Source: Actinomadura hallensis
Lineage (GTDB): Bacteria > Actinomycetota > Actinomycetes > Streptosporangiales > Streptosporangiaceae
Assembly (NCBI RefSeq): GCF_006716765.1
Contig: NZ_VFPO01000001.1
Span: 2,232,001 to 2,296,000 of the forward strand
Direction of reading: 5' to 3'
Length of the DNA: 64,000 nt
The notes beneath the pieces were generated by a model. The model was given only the letters and a program-made list of their open reading frames with translations, made no database searches and was not told the origin of the DNA. A program made the translations under genes and the position numbers. The stretch's first letter is position 1, and the number at the start of each line of letters is the position of its first letter. Below, in pieces: positions 53,001 through 60,901 of the stretch.

Positions 53001-53698
53001 CCGGCACGGCCAAGACGACGATCGCCCGGCTGATCGCCGCCGTGTACGCGCGGCTCGGGCTGCTGTCGTCCGGGCACCTGGTGGAGGTCACCCGCGCCGA
53101 CCTCGTCGCCGAGTTCGTCGGGCAGACCGCGCCGCGGGTCCGGGGCGCGGTCGAGCGCGCCCTCGGCGGCGTGCTGTTCGTGGACGAGGCGTACACGCTG
53201 TCGTCCTCGGGCGGCGACCGCCGCGACTTCGGCCACGAGGCGATCGCCGAGCTGCTGCGGCTCATGGAGGAGCACCGCGGCGACCTCGTCGTCATCGTCG
53301 CCGGCTACGACGCCGAGATGGAGCGGTTCCTCGACGCCAACCCGGGGCTGAAGTCCCGGTTCCCGAAGGTGCTGCGCTTCCCCGACTACACCGACGACGA
53401 ACTCGTCACGATCTTCGAGTTCATGGCGGCCGAGGCCGGGTTCGCGCTCGCGCCCGGGACGCTGGACGGGGTGCGGGAGCTGGTCGCCGCGCATCCGCGG
53501 GGGGCGTCGTTCGGCAACGCGCGCCTGGTCCGCAACCTGCTGGAGGCGGCGATCTCCCGGCAGGCGCGGCGCATCACCGAGAAGGACGACGAGCACCCCG
53601 ACGGCGTGGAGACGGCCGAGGTCGCCACGCTGCGCCCCGAGGACCTCCCCGACGCCCCGCGCCGCGAACCCGGCATCGGCTTCGGCCCCTACATCTAG
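50057..53698 (+). CDS. Triple-AAA ATPase of the CbxX/CfqX type with a novel N-terminal region
   Basis: 1213 residues. Residues 1-400 have no recognised domain (helical, with RQLSDFYGKD and an EAWQQDVRSWLARGLV stretch). Module 1 has Walker A GPEGTGKG near 418 and MLLVVDDLERLA. Module 2 has Walker A GSPGTGKS near 704 but VLVVRDAHALVSA in place of the DEA Walker B and HFPRTVRF where an arginine finger is expected. Module 3 has GSPGTAKTT near 979, VLFVDEAYTLSS near 1038 and GLKSRFPKVLRF. Modules 2 and 3 match CbxX/CfqX, the Rubisco-activase/EccA AAA branch. The linker EAEQAEQAGQAGQAGQG lies between 1 and 2. GTG start with AGGAGAAGGA upstream. Role unknown; remodelling of a protein complex is likely. 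Confidence 0.87.
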   Translation: MSSPRLPDHLEVLLTEEPILDVYAHGPWRVPDGLYEELRERAVEYNRDPRAVVLTRQLSDFYGKDTSAAGAEQWSLLTFLLGASAVRGGSRGDVDYELLSAFLATPESAVRDPLAWFSQGGRWRPPGLWLPEPAGEDRERRAVMYELARAGLDVFEGLEPVERRRRALIGLFDRRAADPELRETDMTVRTPDLEEAWAAGLTEEELAVLPELAGPVGYLGWACAGLDAAHERLAGAVADGDELDVALARLLLAAEVKVVPAELAVALGTTRYENLEERFRAARDGFSVEAWQQDVRSWLARGLVAGEADAARAWLDMAVRITGSVQGLPDSPVSPRCRVPVRAFQSDLRRLFTARRVLNTLGASLREGGARKSAGEGSPALAEAAGQALVGQPELNRALREAVRARLAGERPVRLLIAGPEGTGKGTAAETAERLLAAGGAVREAMWISDQVFASLGVSDAVLWLQTRVRDCLEGRMLLVVDDLERLAAHERCGAAAVEELRRLLARSPSLDVVALCRPGGDRRLFDANPALVRSFDVARTRDFGEDDFAELFALAVARRGARVGSGAARAAGAMLHRTPPLLNLRGARLAEQMAAEAVAAAARREAEQAEQAGQAGQAGQGTEDGGAAGPAASPEVTAADLPQRLIPGRSADADPLAELAACAGIEPAKREVDALIAEAKAARLRREAGMKARAQPRNLVFMGSPGTGKSKVAGILGRLYADLGVLSSGHLVEVERADLLGEYASESVLRVRRAVEEAHGGVLVVRDAHALVSASAADAARGREVLDVLLTGLQAHTEDLVVVLTGPEAELNGLLKSRPDLAAHFPRTVRFPDLTVDELVEVFAAKAADAGFALAPGVLDRVRELVEAAPRERGFGNARAMINLLDRAVAMQGRRVLADGIVDETESLDEILLEDVPDTLSRGRDDVPGDPLAEIERLIGLAEIKREVSSLVAEVRAEQLRRDAKLAPASPSRHMVFMGSPGTAKTTIARLIAAVYARLGLLSSGHLVEVTRADLVAEFVGQTAPRVRGAVERALGGVLFVDEAYTLSSSGGDRRDFGHEAIAELLRLMEEHRGDLVVIVAGYDAEMERFLDANPGLKSRFPKVLRFPDYTDDELVTIFEFMAAEAGFALAPGTLDGVRELVAAHPRGASFGNARLVRNLLEAAISRQARRITEKDDEHPDGVETAEVATLRPEDLPDAPRREPGIGFGPYI

Positions 53699-55779
53699 CC
53701 CGCCGCCCGGCCCGCCGCCCGTCCGTCCCGCGCCCGGGGCCCGGCGGCGCCGTAGGCGGCGGCCTGGAGGGAGTACAGCTCGGCGTACAGGCCGTCCCGG
53801 GCCATCAGCGAGGCGTGGTCGCCCTCCTCGACGACCGTGCCGTGCTCCAGGACGTAGATGCGGTCGGCGTGGCGGACGCTGGCGAGCCGGTGCGTGATGA
53901 GCAGGACGGTCCGGCCGTCGGCGTGCGTGCGGATCCGCTCGAACAGCTGGTGCTCGGCCCGCGCGTCCAGGGCGGCGGTCGGCTCGTCGCAGATCAGCAG
54001 CGGCGCGTCGCGGTAGAAGCCGCGGGCGACGGCGAGGCGCTGCCACTGGCCGCCCGACAGCTCCGCGCCGCCCTTGAAACGGCGGTCCAGCAGCGTCCCG
54101 TACCGGTGGGCCAGTCCGTCCACGACCTCGTCTGCGCCGGAGGCGCGGGAGGCCGCGAGCATGTCCGGGTCCTCCTCCTCGCCCGGGCCGGGATCGCGGC
54201 CGCGGCCCATGGTGATGTTCTGCCGCGCGGTCATCGGCCAGTGCGTGTACTCCTGCGCGATGACGGCGACGCGCTCCCACACCTCCTGCTGGGGCACCCG
54301 CGTCAGCGCCACGTCGTCCCACCGGACCTCGCCCGCGTCGGGGTCGTACAGCCCGGCCATGAGTTTGGCGAGGGTCGTCTTGCCGGACCCGTTCTCGCCG
54401 ACGAGCGCGACCACCTCCCCCTTGCGGACCTCCAGGGAGACGCCCTTGAGGGACGGCGTCTCGGCGCCCGGGTAGGTGAAGACGGCGTCCCGGACGGTGA
54501 TGCGGGCGAAGTCGTCCGGCAGCCGCACGGCCGCGCCGTTCCCGGCGCCCGCGCCGCCGGCGGCGCCCGCGGGCGGCAGGGCGCGGGACGGGATCCGCCG
54601 TTCGGCCTCCTCGCAGAACGACAGGTAGTCGCCGAAGTACAGGCCCTCCTCGTAGCACTGGTTGACCGCGAACACCAGGTTGGCCAGGGAGGACTGCCCC
54701 GACCGGATCGCCAGGACCGCTGTGCCCGCCACCGCCAGCGGCACCGCGCCCTGCCACAGCATCAGCCCCAGCGCGACGTAGACGCCGCCCGTCGCCACGC
54801 CCTTCAGCAGGTCCCCGCTGACGCGCGCGACGGTCTGCCGCCGGGCCAGGTCGAGCTCGACGCCCCGCTGGTGCGCGGCCTGCCGGTCGTACTGGTCGAG
54901 CAGGAACCGCCGCATGGTGAACGACCGGACCTCCGCGGCGTGCTCCCGTTCCACCATCAGGTCCGACAGGATCCACTTGCGGCGGGCGACCTCCACCAGC
55001 GCGAGCATCGTCAGGTACTGCATCCGGGCGCTGCGCACCGACGCCCAGCCCTCCGGGACCGCCGTCAGCAGGAGCAGCGGCAGCAGCAGCGGGTGCAGGA
55101 CGCCGAGGGTCCCGGCGGCCGCGACCATGCCCACGACCCCGGTGAGCACGTCCACGGCCTGCCGGACGACCCGCGGCGCCGACGTCATGCCCCGCGTCTG
55201 CGCGCGCTGGAGGTCGTCGAGGAAGTCGGAGTCGTCGAGCGCCGCCAGGTGCACCGCCGTCGTCGCCTCGTACAGCCGCAGCTCGGCGAGCCGCCTGACC
55301 TGCGGCTCCAGGCGCGCCTGCGCCCAGCCCGCGCCCGCCTGCACGGCGGACCGCAGCGCCACCGCGCCCGCGACGAGCGCCAGCGAGGGGAGCGCGTCGC
55401 GGACTCTGTCGGGCGTCGGGCCGGCGCTGAACAGCGCGGTGAGCACCCCGGTCGCCGCGAGCAGCCAGAACGCCGTGAAGATCCCCGCCACGAGGTTGAG
55501 GGCGACCGTCGCGGCGGTGTCGAGGGGGCTCGCCCGCCAGGCCAGCCGCGCCGCCTGGACGAGCACCGCCGGGAGCCGCCGCGCCACCGTGACGAGGCCG
55601 GTCTCGGCCAGCTCCCGGTTCTTGGCGTGCCAGGTGACCGCGGCCAGTTCCGGCAGTCCGGACGCCGGCCGGTCTACGCGGCGGCGCCGGCTCCTCCTCC
55701 AGCCCCGCCTCCCGTCCCGCCTCCCGTCCGGCCTTCCGTCCGAGCCGGTTCTCCCGGCGAATCGCCGTCGTGTGCCCAT
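53695..55779 (-). CDS. ABC exporter half-transporter (permease-ATPase fusion)
   Basis: 694 residues. The N-terminal 45 residues are very Arg-rich, then a type-1 exporter membrane domain of about six helices (about 70-340) and an ATPase domain with Walker A GENGSGKTT, Q-loop VIAQEYTHWPMTARQNI, signature LSGGQWQRLAVARGF, Walker B LLICDEPTAALD and H-loop ITHRLASV. As a half-transporter it should dimerise. Substrate unknown. ATG at 55779 has GGAGGG upstream. The gene ends in the same CTAG (53695-53698) as the convergent AAA gene. Confidence 0.92.
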   Translation of the reverse strand: MGTRRRFAGRTGSDGRPDGRRDGRRGWRRSRRRRVDRPASGLPELAAVTWHAKNRELAETGLVTVARRLPAVLVQAARLAWRASPLDTAATVALNLVAGIFTAFWLLAATGVLTALFSAGPTPDRVRDALPSLALVAGAVALRSAVQAGAGWAQARLEPQVRRLAELRLYEATTAVHLAALDDSDFLDDLQRAQTRGMTSAPRVVRQAVDVLTGVVGMVAAAGTLGVLHPLLLPLLLLTAVPEGWASVRSARMQYLTMLALVEVARRKWILSDLMVEREHAAEVRSFTMRRFLLDQYDRQAAHQRGVELDLARRQTVARVSGDLLKGVATGGVYVALGLMLWQGAVPLAVAGTAVLAIRSGQSSLANLVFAVNQCYEEGLYFGDYLSFCEEAERRIPSRALPPAGAAGGAGAGNGAAVRLPDDFARITVRDAVFTYPGAETPSLKGVSLEVRKGEVVALVGENGSGKTTLAKLMAGLYDPDAGEVRWDDVALTRVPQQEVWERVAVIAQEYTHWPMTARQNITMGRGRDPGPGEEEDPDMLAASRASGADEVVDGLAHRYGTLLDRRFKGGAELSGGQWQRLAVARGFYRDAPLLICDEPTAALDARAEHQLFERIRTHADGRTVLLITHRLASVRHADRIYVLEHGTVVEEGDHASLMARDGLYAELYSLQAAAYGAAGPRARDGRAAGRAAG

Positions 55780-55984
55780 GCGCCGCCCTCCGAGCGTCCC
55801 GCCCGCCAAGGGGCAGTGTGCGACCCGGGGACGACAGGTTCCGCTGCATGGGTCACAAAGTGCGGTGATTTGTACCGGTGGACAATCATGCAGGAGATGG
55901 ACGCGGGGAACGTGCAGGAAGTCTAAGGTCTACGGCATGACCGACGGCTGGCCTGAGGGCTGGACACGCAAGGAGGACGACCGC

Positions 55985-57121
55985 GTGGCGCGCAGCAGGG
56001 AGCGTTACGTCCGGGCGGAGCATCACCAGCCCGCCGCCTACGGGCGGGAGAGGCACGGGGACCCGTACGACGACCCGTACGCCGGCGACCAGCTCCGCGG
56101 CGCGGGCCGCTACGACCACGGCGACCCCTACGGCGATCCCTACGGCGGGCCGCCGCCCCGGAGGCGGCGCCGGCGCCGCGGCGGACGCGTGTTCGGGGCC
56201 GTCCTGGTCGTCCTGCTGCTGGTGCTCGTCGGCGGCTACTTCTACCTCGACTCGCGGCTGAACCGCGAGGCCGTCCTCGTGGACTACCCCGGCCGCGTCG
56301 CCGACACCCCCGGGACGAACTGGCTGATCGTCGGCTCCGACAGCCGCGAGGGCCTGTCGAGGGAGGACCAGAAGCGGCTCCGGACCGGGCGGGCGGCGGG
56401 GCGGCGCACCGACTCGATGATGCTGCTGCACTACGGGTCCGGCGGCACGTCGCTGATCAGCCTCCCGCGCGACTCCTACGTCGCGATCCCCGGCAAGGGC
56501 CGCAACAAGCTGAACGCGGCGTTCGCGTTCGGCGGACCCAAGCTGCTCGTCCAGACGGTGGAGGAGGCCACGGGGGTCCGCATCGACCACTACGCCGAGA
56601 TCGGCTTCGGCGGCTTCGTCGGCATCGTCGACGCCCTCGGCGGCGTGGACATGTGCATCAAGGAGGACATCAAGGACCCCAAGGCCGGGCTCGACCTCAA
56701 GGCCGGCTGCCAGACGCTCGACGGCGGCCAGGCGCTCGGCTACGTGCGGACCCGCGCCTACGCGCGCGCCGACCTCCAGCGGGTGGAGAACCAGCGGCAG
56801 TTCTTCGGCGCGCTGATGGAGAAGGCCGCCAGCCCCGGGACGATGTTCAACCCGTTCAAGAGCATCCCGCTGGCGATGAACGCCACCAGCAACTTCACTG
56901 TGGACGAGGGCGACCACCTGCACCACCTGGTCCGCATGATGTGGGCGATGAGGGGCGTCAGCGGCGACGGCGGCGTCACCACGACCGTGCCGATCGGCGG
57001 CGGCGGAAGCGCGCCCGGCGTCGGCTCCTACATCACCTGGGACCGGGCCAAGGCGTCCCGGCTCTTCGACGCGATCAAGCAGGACCAGCCGATCCCGCCG
57101 GACGTGATCGAGAAGAAGTAG
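55985..57121 (+). CDS. LytR-CpsA-Psr (LCP) family protein
   Basis: 378 residues. A 65-residue charged cytoplasmic head ([20 protein letters not shown]) leads to one TM helix (VFGAVLVVLLLVLVGGYFYL, about 69-88) and the extracellular LCP domain: NWLIVGSDSREG, RRTDSMMLLHYG, ISLPRDSYV, and GYVRTRAYARADLQRVENQR with the lipid-pyrophosphate-binding arginines. LCP enzymes transfer lipid-linked glycopolymers to peptidoglycan (arabinogalactan or teichoic-acid-like). The start chosen is GTG at 55985, because a perfect AAGGAGG lies 8 bases upstream; ATG at 55937 would add 16 residues. Confidence 0.9.
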   Translation: MARSRERYVRAEHHQPAAYGRERHGDPYDDPYAGDQLRGAGRYDHGDPYGDPYGGPPPRRRRRRRGGRVFGAVLVVLLLVLVGGYFYLDSRLNREAVLVDYPGRVADTPGTNWLIVGSDSREGLSREDQKRLRTGRAAGRRTDSMMLLHYGSGGTSLISLPRDSYVAIPGKGRNKLNAAFAFGGPKLLVQTVEEATGVRIDHYAEIGFGGFVGIVDALGGVDMCIKEDIKDPKAGLDLKAGCQTLDGGQALGYVRTRAYARADLQRVENQRQFFGALMEKAASPGTMFNPFKSIPLAMNATSNFTVDEGDHLHHLVRMMWAMRGVSGDGGVTTTVPIGGGGSAPGVGSYITWDRAKASRLFDAIKQDQPIPPDVIEKK

Positions 57122-57214
57122 GGACCTGACCGTCTCTTTGCCCGCCGTTGATGTCCGGGCGGGCGCCGCTGGGCAACACTCTCTGTAGTCATCTGACCGC
57201 AGAGGGTGGTTGCA

Positions 57215-57373
57215 GTGAACAAGAAGCACATGAAGATCGCGGGCATCGCCTTTGCAGCGTGGTACGTCATCAGCAGGCCCGAGGGCGCGGCGAGACTCGT
57301 CAACAACGCCCTGGGCGGGCTCGGCACCGCCGCGGAGTCGTTGTCGCAGTTCATGAGCGCCATCCCGAGCTGA
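57215..57373 (+). CDS. Tiny membrane protein A (52 aa), paralogue of the next gene
   Basis: Sequence features: a lysine start (NKKHMK), one hydrophobic helix (IAGIAFAAWYVISR), then RPEGAARLVNNALGGLGTAAESLSQFMSAIPS, an amphipathic helix of small residues. GTG start with AGAGGG upstream. The VNNA..LG.A...L..F..A pattern is shared with the gene at 57544. No family name is known to me; the topology (short cytosolic end, helix, extracellular amphipathic tail) is inferred. Confidence 0.8.
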   Translation: MNKKHMKIAGIAFAAWYVISRPEGAARLVNNALGGLGTAAESLSQFMSAIPS

Positions 57374-57387
57374 CCGACGGCTTCACC

Positions 57388-57412
57388 GCCCCGTACCCCC
57401 GCGGTACGGGGC
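57388..57412 (+). terminator. Hairpin terminator between the two tiny membrane proteins
   Basis: A perfect 10-bp stem GCCCCGTACC/GGTACGGGGC with a 5-nt loop, followed by CTCTTCGCGTG, stops transcription 15 bases after the first small gene. The second small gene therefore needs its own promoter. Confidence 0.8.
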
Positions 57413-57543
57413 CTCTTCGCGTGCCTGCCATCAAGCGCTTCCCTCCGCGTCACAGTAAAATCGCGCTTTGCGGGCTGACGCGGACGGGCACAATTGGATC
57501 GGGTCAGTTGTGTCGCTGCGCTACTACCAGGGACGGCGTACGT

Positions 57544-57699
57544 ATGAAGAAGAACCTCCGCTATGTGGCGATCGCGTTCCTCATCTTCTACCTGCTGAGT
57601 TCGCCCACGGACGCGGCCAACGTGGTCAACAACGCATTCAGCCAGCTCGGAGAGGCGGGCAACCAGCTCGCGGCGTTCGTGAACGCCTTGGGAACGTGA
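57544..57699 (+). CDS. Tiny membrane protein B (51 aa), paralogue of the previous gene
   Basis: MKKNLRYVAIAFLIFYLLSS forms a basic start and one helix, then PTDAANVVNNAFSQLGEAGNQLAAFVNALGT. Compared with protein A, VVNNAF.QLGEA matches LVNNALGGLGTA. The helix is more hydrophobic than in A. Upstream, TAAAATCGCG and GGCACAATTGGATCGGGTCAG (57455-57510) are A/T-richer and may be promoter parts. Function unknown; a role beside the LCP protein or at the membrane is possible. Confidence 0.8.
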   Translation: MKKNLRYVAIAFLIFYLLSSPTDAANVVNNAFSQLGEAGNQLAAFVNALGT

Positions 57700-57804
57700 C
57701 GCGGCGGCGCCGGCACGGGGCCCGGGGCCCGGCCGGTGCCGGCGGGACGATCCAGCCAACACGGGGCCGGTCGCGGGGGTGCTCCATCTCCTAGGATCGG
57801 CCCC

Positions 57805-58293
57805 ATGTCTGTCTTCGACGTAGAGATCGGCGGCCTGCGGGGCGGATCCGCGGACCTCGGCCAGTACCGGGGCAAGGCCGTGCTCATTGTCAACGTCGCC
57901 TCGAAGTGCGGCCTCACCCCGCAGTACGCCGGCCTGGAGCGCCTGCAGGAACGGTACGCGGACCGGGGCTTCACCGTCCTCGGGGTGCCCTGCAACCAGT
58001 TCATGGGCCAGGAGCCCGGCACCCCGGAGGAGATCGCCGAGTTCTGCTCGGCCACCTACGGCGTCACGTTCCCGATGACCGAGAAGATCGAGGTCAACGG
58101 CGAGGGGCGCCACCCGCTCTACCGGGGCCTGGTCGGCGCGGCCGACGCCGGCGGCCACACCGGCGACATCCGCTGGAACTTCGAGAAGTTCCTGATCGCG
58201 CCCGACGGCACGGTCGCGGCGCGCTTCGCGCCCCAGGTCGAGCCGGAGGCGGACGAGGTCGTCGCCGCCATCGAGAAGACCCTCCCGGCCTGA
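57805..58293 (+). CDS. Glutathione-peroxidase-family thiol peroxidase
   Basis: 162 residues. Active-site pattern: NVASKCGLTPQY (peroxidatic Cys near 36), VPCNQFMGQEPG (second Cys and Gln) and IRWNFEKFLI (Trp and Asn). In actinobacteria these normally use thioredoxin or mycothiol systems rather than glutathione. ATG at 57805. A clear terminator follows at 58321. Confidence 0.93.
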   Translation: MSVFDVEIGGLRGGSADLGQYRGKAVLIVNVASKCGLTPQYAGLERLQERYADRGFTVLGVPCNQFMGQEPGTPEEIAEFCSATYGVTFPMTEKIEVNGEGRHPLYRGLVGAADAGGHTGDIRWNFEKFLIAPDGTVAARFAPQVEPEADEVVAAIEKTLPA

Positions 58294-58320
58294 GAAGACC
58301 CTCCAGGTCTGAAAGCGGAT

Positions 58321-58345
58321 GCGCCCTCCGGGGCCCGGAGGGCGC
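58321..58345 (+). terminator. Hairpin terminator after the peroxidase gene
   Basis: An 11-bp perfect stem GCGCCCTCCGG/CCGGAGGGCGC with a 3-nt loop, 27 bases past the stop codon. Confidence 0.82.
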
Positions 58346-58443
58346 GTTCCGCCGGTGTGAATCGCACCACATCGCGTCGCGGTTGTCCTTTATTCGAGGA
58401 CGCGTCTAGTTTGTGAAGTCGCGATATGACGTGGAGGTGCCCC

Positions 58444-59358
58444 ATGCGCGGATGGACCACGCGCGACATCCCCGACCTGCGGGGCAGACGAGCGATCGTG
58501 ACCGGTGCCAACAGCGGCCTCGGCTACCACACGGCGCTGCAGCTCGCCCGGCGCGGCGCGGCCGTCGTGCTGGCCTGCCGCAGCGCCGAACGCGGCCGGA
58601 CGGCGCTCGACCGGATCAGGACCGCCGCGCCCGGGGCCGACGTCGAACTCGGCTCCCTCGACCTCGCCGACCTGGCGTCGGTCCGCGCGTTCGCGGCGCG
58701 GTACGGCGAGGAGCCGCTCGACCTCCTGGTCAACAACGCCGGCGTCATGGCCATCCCGCACCGCACGACCGCCGACGGCTTCGAGATGCAGTTCGGCACC
58801 AACCATCTCGGGCACTTCGCGCTCACCGGGCTCCTGCTGCCCGCGCTGCGCTCCGCCCCGTCCCCGCGCGTGGTCACGCTCACCTCGGCGTTCGCGTGGT
58901 CGGGCCGCATCGACTTCGACGACCTGCAGAGCGAGCGGCGCTACCGCAAGTGGGCCGCCTACGCCCAGTCCAAGCTCGCCAACCTGGTCTTCGCCAAGGA
59001 GCTGGACCGCCGCATCGCCGAGGTGACCAGCGTCGCCGCCCACCCCGGCTACGCCGCCACCAACCTCCAGCAGACCGGCCCCAGGATGCAGGGCAGCAGG
59101 CTCCTGGAGAAGATCGTCGGCATCGGCAACGCGGTGGTGGCCCAGTCCGCGGCGGCGGGCGCCCTGCCCTCCCTCTACGCGGCCACCGCCCCGGACGTCC
59201 ACGGGGGCGCCTGCTACGGCCCCCGCCTGCTCCAGTACCGCGGCGCGCCCACCGAAGTGGTCACGCCTCCGCAGGCGAACCGGGCGGGGCAGGCCGAACG
59301 TCTCTGGGACGTCTCCGAGACCCTCACGGGCGTCGCCTACGCGGCCGCCGCGTCCTAG
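58444..59358 (+). CDS. Short-chain dehydrogenase/reductase
   Basis: 304 residues of the retinol-dehydrogenase-like SDR group. The cofactor motif is VTGANSGLGYHTALQLARRGA, with ACRSAERG suggesting NADP; NNAGVM, the catalytic Ser in VVTLTSAFAWSG and Tyr/Lys in YAQSKLANLVF follow. Substrate unknown. ATG at 58444 with GGAGG 6 bases upstream. It is convergent with the TetR gene. Confidence 0.92.
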   Translation: MRGWTTRDIPDLRGRRAIVTGANSGLGYHTALQLARRGAAVVLACRSAERGRTALDRIRTAAPGADVELGSLDLADLASVRAFAARYGEEPLDLLVNNAGVMAIPHRTTADGFEMQFGTNHLGHFALTGLLLPALRSAPSPRVVTLTSAFAWSGRIDFDDLQSERRYRKWAAYAQSKLANLVFAKELDRRIAEVTSVAAHPGYAATNLQQTGPRMQGSRLLEKIVGIGNAVVAQSAAAGALPSLYAATAPDVHGGACYGPRLLQYRGAPTEVVTPPQANRAGQAERLWDVSETLTGVAYAAAAS

Positions 59359-59405
59359 GCGTCTCAGCCGCCGCGTTCCGGCCGGGGGAGTCCCGGCGCC
59401 GGCGT

Positions 59406-59981
59406 CTAGCTCAGCCCCCGCGTGGCCTGGGCGAGCGTCGCGTCCACGATGCCGGCGACGTCTCCCGGCCTGCGCTGCGCGAGGCGGGCCGCCGCGTCGA
59501 CCAGCCCCTGGATCAGCTCCGCCCGCAGTTCGGGCTCGGGGACGCCCGCGTCCTCCAGCGCGGCGACGAGCGGGCGCAGCAGCTGCGCGTGCCCCACGCG
59601 GATCCGTTCGAGGGCGGGTTCGGCGAGCGCGTGCTCGGCCAGGGCGACCGCGGCGGCGTGCCGCCCGTCCGTCATGACCTCCAGCAGGACCCGGACGTAG
59701 GCCTCGACCTTGCCCTCGAGGCCGGCGGGACCGGCCAGCGCCTCCTCCGCGAGGGCCGCCCAGCGGGGCAGCTCCTCCTCGACGATCGCCGCGACGAGAT
59801 CGTCCTTCGAGCGGAAGTACTCGTACAGGCTCGGCCGCGACAGCCCGACGCGCCGCGCCAGCGCCGCGAGCGACAGCGCCTCGATGCCCTCCTCCGCCAC
59901 GAGGGTCCTGGCGGTGTCGAGCAGCGTCCGCAGCTGCCGCGCGCGGTGCTCCGCGACGGTCGGCTCACTGATCTTGGGCAC
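59406..59981 (-). CDS. TetR-family regulator
   Basis: 191 residues. Helix-turn-helix IEALSLAALARRVGLSRPSLYEYFRSKDDLVAAIVEE is typical; the C-terminal domain is unassigned. It is convergent with the SDR gene and 62 bases upstream of nothing on its own strand except ogt, whose stop is at 60044. Its ligand and targets are unknown. Confidence 0.88.
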   Translation of the reverse strand: MPKISEPTVAEHRARQLRTLLDTARTLVAEEGIEALSLAALARRVGLSRPSLYEYFRSKDDLVAAIVEEELPRWAALAEEALAGPAGLEGKVEAYVRVLLEVMTDGRHAAAVALAEHALAEPALERIRVGHAQLLRPLVAALEDAGVPEPELRAELIQGLVDAAARLAQRRPGDVAGIVDATLAQATRGLS

Positions 59982-60043
59982 GTTCCCATCCTACGAGCCT
60001 CTCCGCCGCCCGGCCGTCCCCCGGCGTCCCCCGCCGGGGGCGG

Positions 60044-60586
60044 TCAGGGGGCCCGCCCGATGTCCCAGTCGAGCGTCGCGGGAAGGGCGCCTTCGAGCAT
60101 GAGCAGCCAGCGCTTGACCTCGACGCCGGACCCGCCGCTGTAGCCGCCGAGCCCGTTCGAGGCGACCACGCGGTGGCACGGGACGATCAGGGGGACGGGG
60201 TTGGAGCCCATCACCTGGCCGACGACCTGGGCGTGGAGGCCCGTGCCGCTGCGGTCGCCGAGCTCGCCGTAGGTGACGACCTGCCCGTACGGGACGGACT
60301 CGTACAGCGTCGTGAGCACCCGCCGCTGGACGTCGGAGGTGAGGCGCCAGTCGATCGCGACCCCGAACTCCTTCAGGTCGCCCGCGCAGTAGTCGCGGAG
60401 CTCGGACAGCGCGGGCGCGAGGCGTTCCGGGGCCTCCACGACGGGCAGGCCCGCCGCCTCGGCCGTGCGGGCGCGGGCCGCGGGGGTGTCGCGGAAGTGC
60501 AGCGAGACGACCCCGGTCTCGGTCGCGGCCACCAGCAGCCGCCCGAGCACGGTCTCCACCGTCCCGAAGGCGAGCGTCTCGGTCAT
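60044..60586 (-). CDS. ogt: Methylated-DNA--protein-cysteine methyltransferase (Ogt)
   Basis: 180 residues. The acceptor Cys is in the invariant PCHRVV motif (near residue 141), preceded by GQVMGSNPVPLIV and YGQVVTYGELGDRSG. The N-terminal half is the Ogt-type domain (TVETVLGRLLVAATETGVVSLHF). It removes O6-methylguanine and O4-methylthymine lesions, a one-use protein. The ATG at 60586 has AAGGAGG upstream; an in-frame GTG or ATG further up (60634) is less likely. Confidence 0.94.
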   Translation of the reverse strand: MTETLAFGTVETVLGRLLVAATETGVVSLHFRDTPAARARTAEAAGLPVVEAPERLAPALSELRDYCAGDLKEFGVAIDWRLTSDVQRRVLTTLYESVPYGQVVTYGELGDRSGTGLHAQVVGQVMGSNPVPLIVPCHRVVASNGLGGYSGGSGVEVKRWLLMLEGALPATLDWDIGRAP

Positions 60587-60901
60587 GCCGCCCTCCTTTC
60601 CGCCGCCTCCCAGCCTTGCACGCGCCACCGTCATTCCGCCCCCGGCGGATCAGTCGAGCAGCCCCGGGAAGAGCAGCGCGAGCTCGCGCGGGTACCGGCC
60701 GATCAGGCGGAGCTCGTCGTCGGTGAGGGGACGGCCCGTCTGCGCGTTGCAGAGCTGGACGAGCTTCGCGCTGGAGGAGTACGGGCGGCGGAGCCCGCTG
60801 CGTCCCCGCGCCGTCTACACCGGCCCGCCGCCCGAGAGCTGAGCCCTTGCGGGGACGGGGTCGTGGCCGCATCGCGGGGAAGCGGGGGTAGGCTCGATGA
60901 C
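60587..60901. other. Gap between ogt and the next gene, holding a gene fragment
   Basis: The gap is 315 bases and divergent in layout. Most of it is taken up by the start-less frame at 60650-60814 described separately. The right end should hold the promoter for the gene at 60902 (GGGGGTAGGCTCGATG). Confidence 0.4.
60650..60814 (-). pseudogene. Start-less gene fragment of about 54 codons
   Basis: Between a stop (CTA on plus, 60815-60817) and TGA at 60650 the minus strand reads RSGLRRPYSSSAKLVQLCNA followed by QTGRPLTDDELRLIGRYPRELALLFPGLLD with strong high-G+C codon use. No ATG, GTG or TTG is present in this frame. It looks like the 3' end of a lost gene or a gene with a frameshift. I do not recognise the family. 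Confidence 0.45.

Noticed and set aside
50807-55849. 1680-codon minus-strand open frame
   Set aside because: Antisense to the triple-AAA gene and a shifted frame of the ABC exporter. Such long shadows are normal in very high G+C DNA.
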